A DNA stretch of 64,000 nucleotides from Trichomonas vaginalis G3 (GCF_026262505.1 NC_067204.1:5365797-5429796); one strand, 5' to 3'. Positions 30,662 through 39,186 are shown, counted from the stretch's first letter. Notes: generated by a model from the letters alone, not told the origin. Translations and numbers: made by a program.

Positions 30662-30886
30662 ATGAGCTTGTTCTTGAAGGTCATTCATGATGAAATAACT
30701 GTTGTAGAAGATGTTAGCAATTGTTCAGACATTTTGAAGCGTATAGATGATATAAGAAAGAAGTTAGATAGACCGCAAAGCGGTGAGGGCGAAGCCCGTG
30801 AGAACGCTTACGTTTCATTGACTTTCTCCAGTAACGAGAACTTTTATGAGATAATATTGAAGAGAGATGATTTTAATATGGGGTAA
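30662..30886 (+). CDS. Small E2 protein, 74 aa, with GC-rich insert
   Basis: Begins MSLFLKVIHDEITVVEDV, directly after the stop of the previous gene, and abuts the next one. Residues 37-45 (RPQSGEGEA) are encoded by an in-frame GC-rich double hairpin at 30772-30797. Unrecognised. Confidence 0.5.
   Translation: MSLFLKVIHDEITVVEDVSNCSDILKRIDDIRKKLDRPQSGEGEARENAYVSLTFSSNENFYEIILKRDDFNMG
30772..30797. repeat. GC-rich double mini-hairpin in the 74-aa gene
   Basis: ACCGC-AAA-GCGGT (30772-30784), GA spacer, GGGC-GAA-GCCC (30787-30797). In frame, with two stems and 3-nt loops. Confidence 0.75.
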
Positions 30887-31414
30887 ATGGTAGCTTGGGC
30901 AGCTTTAGGCGCAATGGGAACAAAAGCATTAGCATTTGGAGCAAAAGCACTTGGAGCTTATGACGCAGTAAATAAAATGAGTGAAGGAAGGGTTTCAAAG
31001 ACATTAGATGCAAATAAAGGGAAGATTGGAGGCTGGGTTGCAAAGAAGTTAAGATTAAATAAAATAGGGCTCATAAATAAAGCATCCAATTTGGTTGCGA
31101 CTGAGTCAGAAAATGCTTTAGGAAAGGACGATGAGTTTGCAAAACACGCAAAAGACTTTAATGACCAGATGAAAGGTGAAACAATGCATTTAAATAGAGT
31201 CGATGGAACTAAAGAAAATGTTTCTTCTCCACCAGTAGTTCTTCCGTATGGTCCCTATGGAATGTATGGAAACCCTTACGAAAGACCATTTGACCCATTG
31301 ACTGGTGGAAGTAACTGGTATCATTACGGCCGAAGAAGAAAGACAGTCAAGTTGGAGACAGACGTGAAGAAAGCAACTAAAAAGAAACCAAGGAAGAGAG
31401 TTATAAAGCAATGA
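30887..31414 (+). CDS. Small basic virion-core candidate, 175 aa (E2)
   Basis: The N-terminus is Ala/Gly-rich and hydrophobic (MVAWAALGAMGTKALAFGAKALGA), membrane-active looking. A Lys/Arg-rich middle follows, then a Pro/Gly/Tyr-rich section (YGPYGMYGNPY), then a basic tail (KKATKKKPRKRVIKQ). This combination is typical of membrane-lytic or DNA-condensing minor virion proteins such as adenovirus pVI- and pX-like proteins; the link is inference. Its last codons are the inner end of the right terminal repeat. Confidence 0.5.
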   Translation: MVAWAALGAMGTKALAFGAKALGAYDAVNKMSEGRVSKTLDANKGKIGGWVAKKLRLNKIGLINKASNLVATESENALGKDDEFAKHAKDFNDQMKGETMHLNRVDGTKENVSSPPVVLPYGPYGMYGNPYERPFDPLTGGSNWYHYGRRRKTVKLETDVKKATKKKPRKRVIKQ

Positions 31415-31421
31415 ATTCAAC

Positions 31422-31470
31422 AGGGTAGAAATGAGGGTAGAAATGAGGTTAGATCTAACCTTCTACCCTA
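31422..31470 (+). repeat. Iteron palindrome cassette C6
   Basis: GGGTAGA, GGGTAGA, GGTTAGA at about one-turn spacing, centre AGATCT, then TCTAACC and TTCTACCC. Fully self-matching, unlike its partner C1. Confidence 0.7.
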
Positions 31471-31552
31471 AATTTAAATGGATGTTTTCATACGTGTGGG
31501 AGTGGTGATATCATTAATTTTTAAGTTTATTTTTTATTTTATTTTTATATAA

Positions 31553-31879
31553 ATGACGAAAACTATTGAGATAACAAACTACAACGGTCATGAGTTCAAG
31601 AATTTGTTCTTCGTTCCTCGCGAAAATACATTCTATCAGATACGAGGGAGAAAGGGTAAAGTTAGTTTGAGCGTTTATGACAACAAACATAATGGGAGAT
31701 ATATAAAAGCAATAGATACAAACGGTAAGCGTGTTTCATTAGCTTTGTCAAAACTTACTAACATTTATTTTGACAGTGACTTTGACTCTGACGATTGGAG
31801 TGACAGCAGCGATACTGAAGAATATGAACTATTGTGTGAAGCACAGCAATGGGAAGCGCTGCAATACTTTTGTAAATGA
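31553..31879 (+). CDS. Terminal-repeat gene, 108 aa (right copy)
   Basis: Identical product to 5655-5981: basic beta-rich N-terminal domain and acidic tail (SDSSDTEEYELLCE). The leader TTTTTATTTTATTTTTATATAA lies upstream. Read outward, toward the right tip. See the left copy for interpretation. Confidence 0.7.
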   Translation: MTKTIEITNYNGHEFKNLFFVPRENTFYQIRGRKGKVSLSVYDNKHNGRYIKAIDTNGKRVSLALSKLTNIYFDSDFDSDDWSDSSDTEEYELLCEAQQWEALQYFCK

Positions 31880-31889
31880 GAACATTAGT

Positions 31890-31985
31890 GGGAACGTTAG
31901 TGAGAACGTTTATTTTTACAGTAGTGAAGTCGTTAGTGAAAATGTTAGTGAAGTCGTTAGTGAAGTCATTAGTGAAGTCATTTAT
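31890..31985. repeat. Minisatellite GTTAGTGAA in the E2 terminal repeat
   Basis: A 15-18 bp unit, GAAGTCGTTAGTGAA and variants, is repeated several times beyond the end of the 108-aa gene. The left terminal repeat (5530-5650) has one more unit. A shadow frame here would encode SENVSEVVSE repeats but lacks a credible start. Confidence 0.6.
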
Positions 31986-32070
31986 GTGTCAGACGGTTTT
32001 GTAAATATTTAAGGTTAAGTTGGGTAAGGTGGAACGCAGTGCCGCCGTACCCAAGTTACCCATACTAACT

Positions 32071-32492
32071 TATGTTGCAAATGCGAAAGATTCGCGGGCG
32101 CAATCCATCTGAAGATAACCGGCATCACCTCTTTCGGTTTCTACTTCTAATTGTTTAAAGCTTTGATTTGATGATTTGTAACCAACGAATAAACGCATAC
32201 ATTTAAAAGCGGCATCACATGTGAAAGCTTTATTTGAAACTAGAGTTGCTTTAACTTTGCGTTTAATATATGTGTCACCTAATTGGTTCACATCATGAGC
32301 TGGATTTGTAATTCTTAAATGAGTTTGTTTATCATCAAAATATGGAGTATCAGAGTCATAGCATGAACTTTCAAGTTCTCTATAATATCTTCTACCATCA
32401 TTCTTCGCGAATATTTCATTTATCTTTTCGAATGAATGAAACACATTTCCATTAATCGGTTTAGTGTTTGGCACCAAATAGTTAGTCGTCAT
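32071..32492 (-). pseudogene. Major capsid protein, other part (E1)
   Basis: Begins MTTNYLVPNTKPINGNVF at 32492, nearly identical to the start of the E3 capsid gene (54622), and runs to the right edge of inserted element E2. The first five bases 32071-32075 are E2's target duplication. Non-functional in this context. Confidence 0.75.
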
Positions 32493-32560
32493 TTATTAAT
32501 AAATAAAAAATCAAAATTAAAAATGAAAATGAATTTTTAATTTTAATGAAATAATCAACT

Positions 32561-32779
32561 ATGGCTGCAGGTATATTTAAGAAACTGTGGGATAAAGTAA
32601 AAAGAGGAGCGCATAAAGTTTGGGAAACAATGAAGAAAGGAGCAAAATTGGAATATTTAAGAAATAAAGAAGCAATTAGTGACGTTGCTGAATCAATAAC
32701 ACCAAAAGCCGCCCCAATAAGAGAAATATTAAATAAAGGAGAAAAAGTTTATCAAAGACTTCAACCGATACTAAGATAA
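32561..32779 (+). CDS. Amphipathic small protein, 72 aa (E1)
   Basis: MAAGIFKKLWDKVKRGAHKVWE: an N-terminal amphipathic helix with Trp and Lys on one face, typical of membrane-active peptides. Homologue at 54692-54907 in E3. Its first ten residues resemble those of the convergent partner at 32804-33040 (MAAGFFKKLWEEIKK), so the two probably arose by duplication. Likely a virion membrane-penetration factor analogous to adenovirus pVI (inference). Confidence 0.55.
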   Translation: MAAGIFKKLWDKVKRGAHKVWETMKKGAKLEYLRNKEAISDVAESITPKAAPIREILNKGEKVYQRLQPILR

Positions 32780-32803
32780 AAATAATATTTATTTATTTTT
32801 CCA

Positions 32804-33040
32804 CTATCTACCTCCTATTTTATTAAGTATTCCTTCAGCAATTCCACCAATTGCGTTACCTGCTTGTGCTCCCATTGCCGGATTACCTGCTTTTGTACCT
32901 AATACTCCACCTATGATAGTTCCTGCCGTTTTCGCTACTGGTGCCAAAAAGTTTGCAATGGGTTTAATAATCTTTTGATGAACCCAACCCGCAGCTTTCT
33001 TAATTTCTTCCCATAATTTTTTAAAGAATCCTGCAGCCAT
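32804..33040 (-). CDS. Amphipathic/glycine-zipper small protein, 78 aa (E1)
   Basis: N-terminal amphipathic helix MAAGFFKKLWEEIKKAAGW, then a hydrophobic Gly/Ala-rich segment with GxxxG spacing (GTIIGGVLGTKAGNPAMGAQAGNAIGG). This is typical of membrane-inserting peptides. Convergent with the 72-aa gene. Nearly identical homologue at 54932-55168. Confidence 0.6.
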   Translation of the reverse strand: MAAGFFKKLWEEIKKAAGWVHQKIIKPIANFLAPVAKTAGTIIGGVLGTKAGNPAMGAQAGNAIGGIAEGILNKIGGR

Positions 33041-33106
33041 TTCTGATTTAATATTAATTAAAAATTCATTTTCATCACTTATATTCTAATTTTTATTTAA
33101 TGATAA

Positions 33107-33487
33107 ATGAAACCGATGTTAAAAATAAATGAAACAGAGGAGGAAGAAATAAATGAAAGTGAAAATGTTCAACAAAAAATAAACGTTGTTAAACCAATTA
33201 CTGAAACAAAAATTTTTTCATCTGTTGAAGAATTTAATGACTATTATGCTAATAATAAAAAATTATTTGAAGAATTGACAACATGTAAATTGAATAAAAT
33301 GTTTAAAGTTGATGGATTCAAAATTTCAAAAATAAAAGGAGTGGTTAGTTTGAAATCTATTCCTCAATCAAGAATCACCTCATTAATGAAAATAGATGAT
33401 TTAACAAAAAGAATAGAAATTATTGAAGAGCGAATAAATCAAATTATTGATTTCATAAATCATGACTCGTTGAGCCCGGGTCCTTAA
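33107..33487 (+). CDS. Unknown Polinton protein, 126 aa (E1)
   Basis: Polar N-terminus, a middle ITSLMKIDDLTKRIEIIEERINQIIDF coiled coil. Homologue at 55235-55630 carries a 27-bp GC-rich insert that is absent here. The end of this copy differs (NHDSLSPGP), where a small GC-rich block CTC-GTT-GAG occurs. Unrecognised; possibly a trimerising minor virion protein. Confidence 0.55.
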   Translation: MKPMLKINETEEEEINESENVQQKINVVKPITETKIFSSVEEFNDYYANNKKLFEELTTCKLNKMFKVDGFKISKIKGVVSLKSIPQSRITSLMKIDDLTKRIEIIEERINQIIDFINHDSLSPGP

Positions 33488-33963
33488 AGCCCATCACTGA
33501 GTTCAAGGTTATATTCATCAAATATTTCATTATTAAATGCAACTTCTGCTAGTTTATTTATTTTTTCAATACGATCATTTGAAAGTCTATCGTTTAATTT
33601 TTTCTGAAGTTTTTCATTTTCTAGTTCTGAAACTTTATTTGGATGATATTTAAACCCGTTAAATTCTTTTTCCTCAGTTTTGATCATTAATTTACAAAGA
33701 ACTTTTGTGGTTAGAATTCGTTTAAACCATTTATCATTAATATTTGTTATAAATTCAATATTCGGAATTAATTCCCAAATTTTTGCATTTTCAATTAATT
33801 TATTATCAAATGCAAAAGCAATAGGTTTAATATTAAACTTACCTTTATAATATAAACTTTCTACATAATCATCGAAATAAACATCTACTTGTTTAACATT
33901 TTCAAGAATTGGTGAAAGAGCATCCATTAATTGATTGACGGTTACGAATCTTGATCCACTCAT
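33484..33963 (-). CDS. Unknown terminal protein, 159 aa (E1 only)
   Basis: MSGSRFVTVNQLMDALSPILENVKQVDVYFDDYVESLYYKGKF: alpha/beta start, then a basic helical C-terminus (ENEKLQKKLNDRLSNDRIEKINKL). Its ATG is at the inner edge of the right terminal repeat, mirroring the left-end gene. The E3 right end lacks it and has a different gene instead. Function unknown. Confidence 0.5.
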   Translation of the reverse strand: MSGSRFVTVNQLMDALSPILENVKQVDVYFDDYVESLYYKGKFNIKPIAFAFDNKLIENAKIWELIPNIEFITNINDKWFKRILTTKVLCKLMIKTEEKEFNGFKYHPNKVSELENEKLQKKLNDRLSNDRIEKINKLAEVAFNNEIFDEYNLELSDGL

Positions 33964-34189
33964 TTATTATAAAATAAAAAATAAAAAAAAATAAATTTAA
34001 CTTAGTTTTAATTTTACGTAAGAAGTCAATTTTTTAAATCTTGATTTATTCAAAAACGTAAGAATAAAAACCGTAAGAATCATACATTTTTTACTTCATA
34101 TGTTAAAAAAAATGATACAAAATCGTTCAATATTGTATGAATTCTTACGTTTACAAAAAAAGTCACACAACCCGTCATATACTACTACT
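33964..34189. repeat. E1 right terminal inverted repeat
   Basis: Complement of 2239-2463. Acts as leader for the 33963 gene. Ends ...CATATACTACTACT, followed by aatttt (34190-34195). Confidence 0.85.
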
Positions 34190-34195
34190 AATTTT

Positions 34196-34558
34196 TTTGA
34201 AATTTTGTATCTCATATTGTTTAGCATATCAATTTCTCAGCTTTGATATATCGTAAAAACGGTGAAGAATTTTAAAAGACAGACATTATTTTTCAGGATT
34301 TCAAAATTCGGGAAATCGCTTTTTGTAATCTCTCATTTTTCATATATAACTTGTATAGAAGGTTGCTATTAAGTATACAATAATGAATTGTGTCCTCTTC
34401 TTTAATGAATTTCATTACATTATTTCTAATTGATAAGGAATCTAAACTATAAAATGACAGCATTAATGAATCCATATTAGGGGATAAGTTATTTTTCTTA
34501 ATAAATAAAAGACAATTTACTAATTAACAAACAAACAAATTTGGAAGATAAAGAATGG
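34196..34558. other. Gene-less host stretch right of E1
   Basis: AT-rich. A 60-codon minus-strand frame (34293-34475, MDSLMLSFYSLDSLSIRNN) shows no recognised features and may be a remnant or noise. Confidence 0.5.
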
Positions 34559-36202
34559 TTAAATACCAAGATGGTTTGAGTCTGATGAAGAATCATCATC
34601 AGTGTTGTTTTGATCTCTATGGTTCCTAAGAATTCTTTGAATCATTTCTCTTTGTTTGGCCTTATTTCTTTCAACAGTAGCTCTAATGTTTTCTCCGGAG
34701 AGAAGTTTCCTGATTTCCTTGTATTTGGCTGGGAAACAAACTAAAGCAGAGTCTAATAAATCTTTTTTGAGTTCGTGACGATGAGCAAGGCATTGGATAA
34801 GGAAATCACGAGTAATTATCCATCCTTCAACATATGTAACTGCAATAACAGTCGCAGCTCGAGGTGTATCAACAAATAATTCTTGTTCGCCAAGAACAAG
34901 GCCATCGTCGCAAGCACTGGATGCTACAAGGCTACCATCAGCATATATATCAATTATTCCGTTATTTAATAATATCATGTCATGAGTCATCACATTTTGC
35001 TTTACAATGACTTCTCCGGGTGAGAAACTGATATCTCTTAGTAAATTGGCCATTTCTGTTAGCAGAGATTCGGACGCCATTCTCAAAATTGAGACTTTTG
35101 AGAAACATTTTCTGCAAATATCTCTTTTTATGTTATCTCTTACTGTTTCTGGTATGAACTTATATACATTTTCAGGGTCCTCCGTTCCATGGTTAGTTTG
35201 CCACTTCATTTGAAGAAATTGTTTAATATCTGTTCTGACATTTGGTGGAACATGCTTAAAATGCATGTAATCAGAGAGACTAATGAATCTCTGAATGAAT
35301 TCATTACCAATTGGATCAATAAGAATCGAAACCATGATAGATAAAATGTATGCGTTGACTAAAACGCCCAAAAGCTGTATAAATATGACCAAAATGGTCT
35401 CTGGTGATGTCTTCGGAGTTAGATCACCGTAACCAATAGTAAGGATTGTTGTCATGACGAAATAAACGCTGACAACGTATAATTGAGGAGGAGACAAATA
35501 ATCCCAGCCAGACATGCCTATCCATGATTCCATTGTATCCTCGAATACGGCACAGATGTAAAATAAGCAGGCGAAGAAATGTGCAAAGCATAAAAGTAAT
35601 AAACAAAAAGGAAACATTATAGATTTCCAATTATGGTACATTAGGAATTTAAGTAGGTATTCGGCAGCTGTAAATGCTCTTCTGAGGCGAATTACTTTGT
35701 TGATTGATAAAGCTAAGTATAAATATCGATTTCCTTTAAGAACTCCAATCCAATTAAGTGGAATTGTAGCGATTATTTGAAATACAAACCAAACTTTACC
35801 ATATCGTCTAAATATTCTATCAGGATCCGTAACAGAAACACCTTGTGAAAGATATGCTGTGCGAGATGAGATAAAAATATCAATTCCAAATATGATATCA
35901 AATATAAAGAGTGGAGAGAATCTAAGCATGCTAACATGAGGACAAAAAATTGAGATAAATGATATTTCGAAAAATGGAAAAGCAGAAACAATTAAAAGAA
36001 TGTATTCCCATAGTCTCCTCCATTTGTTAAAGTGTGTGAAATAAAATAATTTAGTTGAATTCGGTGCAATTGCTGATTGTGAATAGAAATTTTCGGGTGC
36101 GGCTTGGAATTGACTCTTTTTCTTTGGAAGTCCGGGTTCTGTAAAAGTAAGTTTCCAATCATCATCGTTTAAAAGATTTACCATCGAAGAAGTTCGAATC
36201 AT
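34559..36202 (-). CDS. Cyclic-nucleotide-binding, voltage-gated-type cation channel
   Basis: 547 residues of the CNG/HCN/EAG superfamily. S1-S6 are visible: hydrophobic segments around 60-85, 95-112, 130-155, 190-220, then the pore loop TTILTIGYGDLTP (GYG filter at about 257-259, so probably potassium-selective) and S6 VLVNAYILSIMVSILI. C-terminal cyclic-nucleotide-binding domain at about 375-480. It contains SPGEVIVKQ and the phosphate-binding cassette GEQELFVDTPRAATV, with Gly, Glu and Arg all present, so ligand binding is plausible. S4 is only moderately basic (INKVIRLRRAF). Plasma-membrane ion channel. Inr-like TCATTTT lies on the minus strand at 36225-36231. Confidence 0.85.
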   Translation of the reverse strand: MIRTSSMVNLLNDDDWKLTFTEPGLPKKKSQFQAAPENFYSQSAIAPNSTKLFYFTHFNKWRRLWEYILLIVSAFPFFEISFISIFCPHVSMLRFSPLFIFDIIFGIDIFISSRTAYLSQGVSVTDPDRIFRRYGKVWFVFQIIATIPLNWIGVLKGNRYLYLALSINKVIRLRRAFTAAEYLLKFLMYHNWKSIMFPFCLLLLCFAHFFACLFYICAVFEDTMESWIGMSGWDYLSPPQLYVVSVYFVMTTILTIGYGDLTPKTSPETILVIFIQLLGVLVNAYILSIMVSILIDPIGNEFIQRFISLSDYMHFKHVPPNVRTDIKQFLQMKWQTNHGTEDPENVYKFIPETVRDNIKRDICRKCFSKVSILRMASESLLTEMANLLRDISFSPGEVIVKQNVMTHDMILLNNGIIDIYADGSLVASSACDDGLVLGEQELFVDTPRAATVIAVTYVEGWIITRDFLIQCLAHRHELKKDLLDSALVCFPAKYKEIRKLLSGENIRATVERNKAKQREMIQRILRNHRDQNNTDDDSSSDSNHLGI

Positions 36203-36558
36203 TTCTCCAAAATGGTAATTTAAAAAAATGATACTTTTAAGCTAAATATTACTATTGATATTTTTAAATGGTTTATAATACATATTTTCGTATAATGAAC
36301 TCAATGATTTTGAGATAGCTCAAATTCACATTTGAGCTATCAAGCCGTGGTTCTCAATTTGGGTTTGTTCATGTATACCTTAGTTATTTTTATGCTGACA
36401 ATCATATAATTCGAAAAGAAAAAAATTTGCAATCTGCAAATCTGTTATTTCAGCTAAATAAGTTTGATATAATGTATTTCTATAAGTTTTCAAGCATATG
36501 AGAGTCCTTAAATTAAGTCTTGTGTCTCCAAGCTAGAGCCTAAAATTTTGAGGTCACA
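36203..36558. other. Gene-less spacer between divergent host genes
   Basis: AT-rich spacer carrying the promoters of the channel (minus) and the L1-domain gene (plus). At 36554-36558 TCACA immediately precedes the plus-strand ATG and fits the Inr. Confidence 0.5.
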
Positions 36559-37269
36559 ATGACTTTTGATCTCCACAAGCAGGTTGAGCTCGGATTTCAA
36601 GCTCTCCAACAGCTCACAAAGAAGGATGAGGATGAACTCGTTGCCGAAGACCCAAATGTTACACTTATCTTCACTTTATGGCAAAATTATGAATACAAAA
36701 CTCAGTATCCATTTGCAATTCCAGTTAGACACAATCTCTATGAAGGTTCCACCCTTCGTGTTGTTCTAATTACAAAAGATCCACATCAGGAATGGAAAGA
36801 AAAAATACGTGAGCTTGATTATCCAGTAGAGATTAAGACATATTCAGTTAAGAAGTTTGGAGAACGCTTCAAAGAGACATATAATGCTCGCCAACTTATC
36901 AAAGACACAAGATGCTTCCTTGCAGATTCCAGAGTTTCACATGTTTTGAATACAAAGCTTACAAAAGAGTTCTATGAGAAAAAGAAAATCCCAATCCTCG
37001 TAGATTTAGCAGGTGACGATCTCATCACTCCAATTACTAAAGCACTTGATTCTTCTCCAGTTATTCTTCCAAAGGGCAACAAGTTCGCTGCCCCTGTTGG
37101 TAAGCTTAGCTGGGAAGCTTCCAATATTGCTGATAATGCTTGTGATGTTATCAATGGCATATTTGAAAAGGTCGGAAAGGAGAATATTGCTACAATCCAT
37201 ATCCGTGTCCCATCTTCTACAACAATCCCAATATATACAGCTGATATCACCTCTGTGATCAAAGAATAG
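36559..37269 (+). CDS. Ribosomal L1-domain protein, RSL1D1/Utp30-like
   Basis: 236 residues spanning a single ribosomal L1 fold. TLIFTLWQNYEYKTQYPFAIPVRHNL matches the start of the L1-domain region, and RCFLADSRVSHVLNTKLTKEFYEKKKIPILVDL matches the signature (...FLADDRI..LLPKLLGKKFYKKKKIPVPV) of the RSL1D1/Utp30/Cic1 group. It is therefore a nucleolar ribosome-biogenesis factor rather than cytosolic L10a. Compact, without long basic tails. The upstream TCACA is the likely initiator. Confidence 0.75.
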   Translation: MTFDLHKQVELGFQALQQLTKKDEDELVAEDPNVTLIFTLWQNYEYKTQYPFAIPVRHNLYEGSTLRVVLITKDPHQEWKEKIRELDYPVEIKTYSVKKFGERFKETYNARQLIKDTRCFLADSRVSHVLNTKLTKEFYEKKKIPILVDLAGDDLITPITKALDSSPVILPKGNKFAAPVGKLSWEASNIADNACDVINGIFEKVGKENIATIHIRVPSSTTIPIYTADITSVIKE

Positions 37270-37765
37270 AAAAATAAAGATTAATTTTTATGCTTTAATT
37301 GGATGTTATGTTACATTTTTATAGTTTTGTTTCTTTTCTTTGATGATTTTGTTTAAAAATTAGCATCACAGATTAAAATTTTACCGAAATTATCAATAAT
37401 ATGCCTCAAATCAATGAGTATTTAGAAGTACTTATATTAGAAATAAAGACTTAGTATGGTAGGCAAGAAGTTACTTCTAATTAATCAAAATTCATTCGAA
37501 TTCAATATTTTAAACATGTAATTTTACTTTCGATTCTTGTGAATATATAATATAGCTAATAATAGTTATGTAAGCTTACGAAATGCTGTAAGTATTAACA
37601 AATAAATCAAATTCAATTGTGTTCACCTAAAACATACACCTCTGACAATCCGATCAAGCAGCATGCTATCTTTGGGTGTGATATAGTTTGTAAAATGTAT
37701 TAGATAATTGATTGATGTGCAGTTTTATTTCAATCTGGATAATGAAGGACGTTTATAAATGTAAA
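37270..37765. other. Gene-less host spacer
   Basis: AT-rich stretch with no clear feature. An in-frame ATG at 37742 could extend the next gene by eight codons (MKDVYKCK). Confidence 0.4.
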
Positions 37766-38152
37766 ATGGCAGAAGTTGATAAAGAAGCAGCGCTCAAACA
37801 AGCAATTAACGACGAATTAGAGAAACATGGATTTCTCGCAATGATACGCAATCTTTTGCGCATAGAGTCTGTTAAGCAGGCAAGAAAATTAGCCTTTGAT
37901 AAAAAGATCGAAAACACAAAAGAAATTCAACCAATTAAACTCGAAAAAGAAGAAGATGCTGTTCTTCTTGCAATTGTCTATGACTTCTTAAAATACTGCA
38001 AATTGGATTTAACAAAAGAAATGCTCGACCTCGAGCTTGATCCATCTACAGAAATATCTGACATCGAAGAAGCACTTCCACAAGTTGCTGATGGTGAAGG
38101 ACCATATTTATTGCGCCTCATTAAGAAAATCCGTGAAGAAAGAGGAATGTAA
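37766..38152 (+). CDS. FOP/FOR20-like LisH protein (centrosome/basal body)
   Basis: 128 residues (MAEVDKEAALKQAINDELEKHGFLAMIRNLLRIESVKQAR). The opening ALKQAINDELEKHGFLAMI matches the N-terminal TOF/FOP domain. Later LLAIVYDFLKYCKLDLTKEMLDLEL matches the LisH motif (..LI.EYL.F..Y..T..VL..E). Such proteins dimerise and act at centrioles or basal bodies, consistent with a flagellate. The longer start at 37742 is possible; the shorter is chosen because similarity begins there. Confidence 0.65.
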   Translation: MAEVDKEAALKQAINDELEKHGFLAMIRNLLRIESVKQARKLAFDKKIENTKEIQPIKLEKEEDAVLLAIVYDFLKYCKLDLTKEMLDLELDPSTEISDIEEALPQVADGEGPYLLRLIKKIREERGM

Positions 38153-38595
38153 GCCTTATTCCATATAATATATGTATGCATTCGCTACGGTATTTATAAA
38201 TATCTGTAATTTTATTCTCAAATATATAAAATAGCAATTTATATCTTCCATTTTTTTATCAGTCCAAAAGTTTCCACTCGCTCTGAAATGCATTGCGCTC
38301 ATTCTGTGTTGAAGGAAAACATTGTAAATAATTAATTTTTCAATTTTAATATCTCATCTAACCGAGATTACTTTCCGTAAATGAAAAAAACTGTGTATAT
38401 TCGAATAATGTAACTGAAGTATGATATATTGGTAGGTATATTCAGGAAATTACCGCCTCTTATCGAATCAAAAATTTTGCAATTTAACAGAAATCTTGAA
38501 GTAAATATGATGTTCAATTTTTGAGTAACTTTTTTGTTAAGAAATAGATAATTCACGAATTGGTCATATTATTCTATGATAGATTAAATAACATT
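38153..38595. other. Gene-less host spacer
   Basis: AT-rich spacer between two convergent genes (FOP-like and CK2 beta). No feature seen. Confidence 0.5.
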
Positions 38596-39186
38596 TTATT
38601 TCTCTAATTTTTCTGGTTCCAATGGTTCCTTATGCTGCTTTACCTTAAATCCGAAAATCCGAGGCTCATATGGCTTCTCTTCTACTCGTTCTGGTAATTT
38701 ATCTTTGTATTTTTCAAAGAATTTCTCAATATATCTATCACCAAATGACTCACCATTCTGTAAAACATCAAATGGTGGAGGTAAATTATAAACTTCGCGA
38801 CATGCTGGGCAAATCATTTTCGGAAAGATTGCCCCATCTCTTTCCACGCCTACAGGGAAGCACCTAGCTCCATTGCAGTAAACGCGTGGGCATCTAGGTA
38901 ATATAATGGTATTGTATTTTTCTATCAGCTTATCCATTCCTTTTTCGGTTTCCAAGTAATCGTGATGCAATATTCTAAATAATTGTTTTGTTTTGTTTTT
39001 CATTTTTGGGGTATTATCATTTATCTCTTTGCAATGAATTATATTTTCTATTAAGTTATCGATATCGGGAAATTGGGCTCGGATATGTTCTTCATTGGAT
39101 TTTTGTCTTATGAAATCTTCATCAATTACTACAAAAAGAGGAGCAGAGCTACTGTTTAGGACAGTTTCCTGCCAAACTTTGCTCAT
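38596..39186 (-). CDS. Casein kinase 2, regulatory beta subunit
   Basis: 196 residues. It carries the CK2 beta zinc finger: Cys99 and Cys104 in CPRVYC and Cys126 and Cys129 in CPAC, where human CK2 beta has Cys109, 114, 137 and 140. It ends with PYEPRIFGFKVKQ, matching FVPRLYGFKIH. The N-terminal region (FVVIDEDFIRQKSNEEHI...FP) parallels the CK2 beta helical domain. The acidic loop is weaker than in animals. This subunit dimerises and assembles with two catalytic subunits. TAAA overlaps the stop, as in trichomonad polyadenylation signals. Confidence 0.85.
   Translation of the reverse strand: MSKVWQETVLNSSSAPLFVVIDEDFIRQKSNEEHIRAQFPDIDNLIENIIHCKEINDNTPKMKNKTKQLFRILHHDYLETEKGMDKLIEKYNTIILPRCPRVYCNGARCFPVGVERDGAIFPKMICPACREVYNLPPPFDVLQNGESFGDRYIEKFFEKYKDKLPERVEEKPYEPRIFGFKVKQHKEPLEPEKLEK

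Larger units (their letters stand above)
5452..32070. mobile_element. Polinton/Maverick E2, nested in E1, broken
   Basis: About 26.6 kb, of which 3.9 kb is an inserted MULE. It begins AGTTAGTATGGGTAACTTGGG and ends with the complement. It is flanked by a 5-bp duplication tatgt (5447-5451 and 32071-32075); the empty site is seen intact in E3 (about 54200). Terminal inverted repeats are about 0.7 kb and each contains a 108-codon gene. Parts: capsid, minor virion proteins, FtsK/HerA-type packaging ATPase, protein-primed PolB, retroviral-type integrase, KilA-N proteins, collagen-like fibre, iteron cassettes. Both ends are present but it is broken, with roughly six to eight breaks including the MULE in the integrase gene. 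It is younger than E1. Near-identical terminal repeats argue for recent insertion. Confidence 0.93.
31391..32070. repeat. E2 right terminal inverted repeat
   Basis: Partner of 5452-6150. Holds cassette C6, the second copy of the 108-aa gene and the GTTAGTGAA minisatellite. Ends AACCCATAC-type complement of the left tip, followed by the 5-bp duplication tatgt. Confidence 0.85.
2239..34189. mobile_element. Polinton/Maverick E1, small remnant, carrying nested Polinton E2
   Basis: The outer element of the nest. It begins AGTAGTAGTATATGACGGG and ends with the complement. It is flanked by a 6-bp duplication, aatttt, at 2233-2238 and 34190-34195, the length typical of Polintons. Terminal inverted repeats are about 225 bp. 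Its own DNA is 2239-5451 plus 32071-34189, about 5.3 kb; the rest is inserted element E2. Recognisable parts: a conserved 378-codon gene, the start of a protein-primed DNA polymerase, capsid-protein parts on either side of E2, two small amphipathic-helix genes, and two unknown genes. It is broken and lacks integrase and ATPase, so it was probably mobilised in trans. It shares very high identity with E3 in common genes, so it is young, but it is older than E2, which interrupts it. Confidence 0.9.

Noticed and set aside
34293-34475. 60-codon host frame
   Set aside because: Too short, no family features, no initiator seen.
36566-37262. Overlapping frames within the L1-domain gene
   Set aside because: Shadow frames in alternative phases of a well-supported gene.
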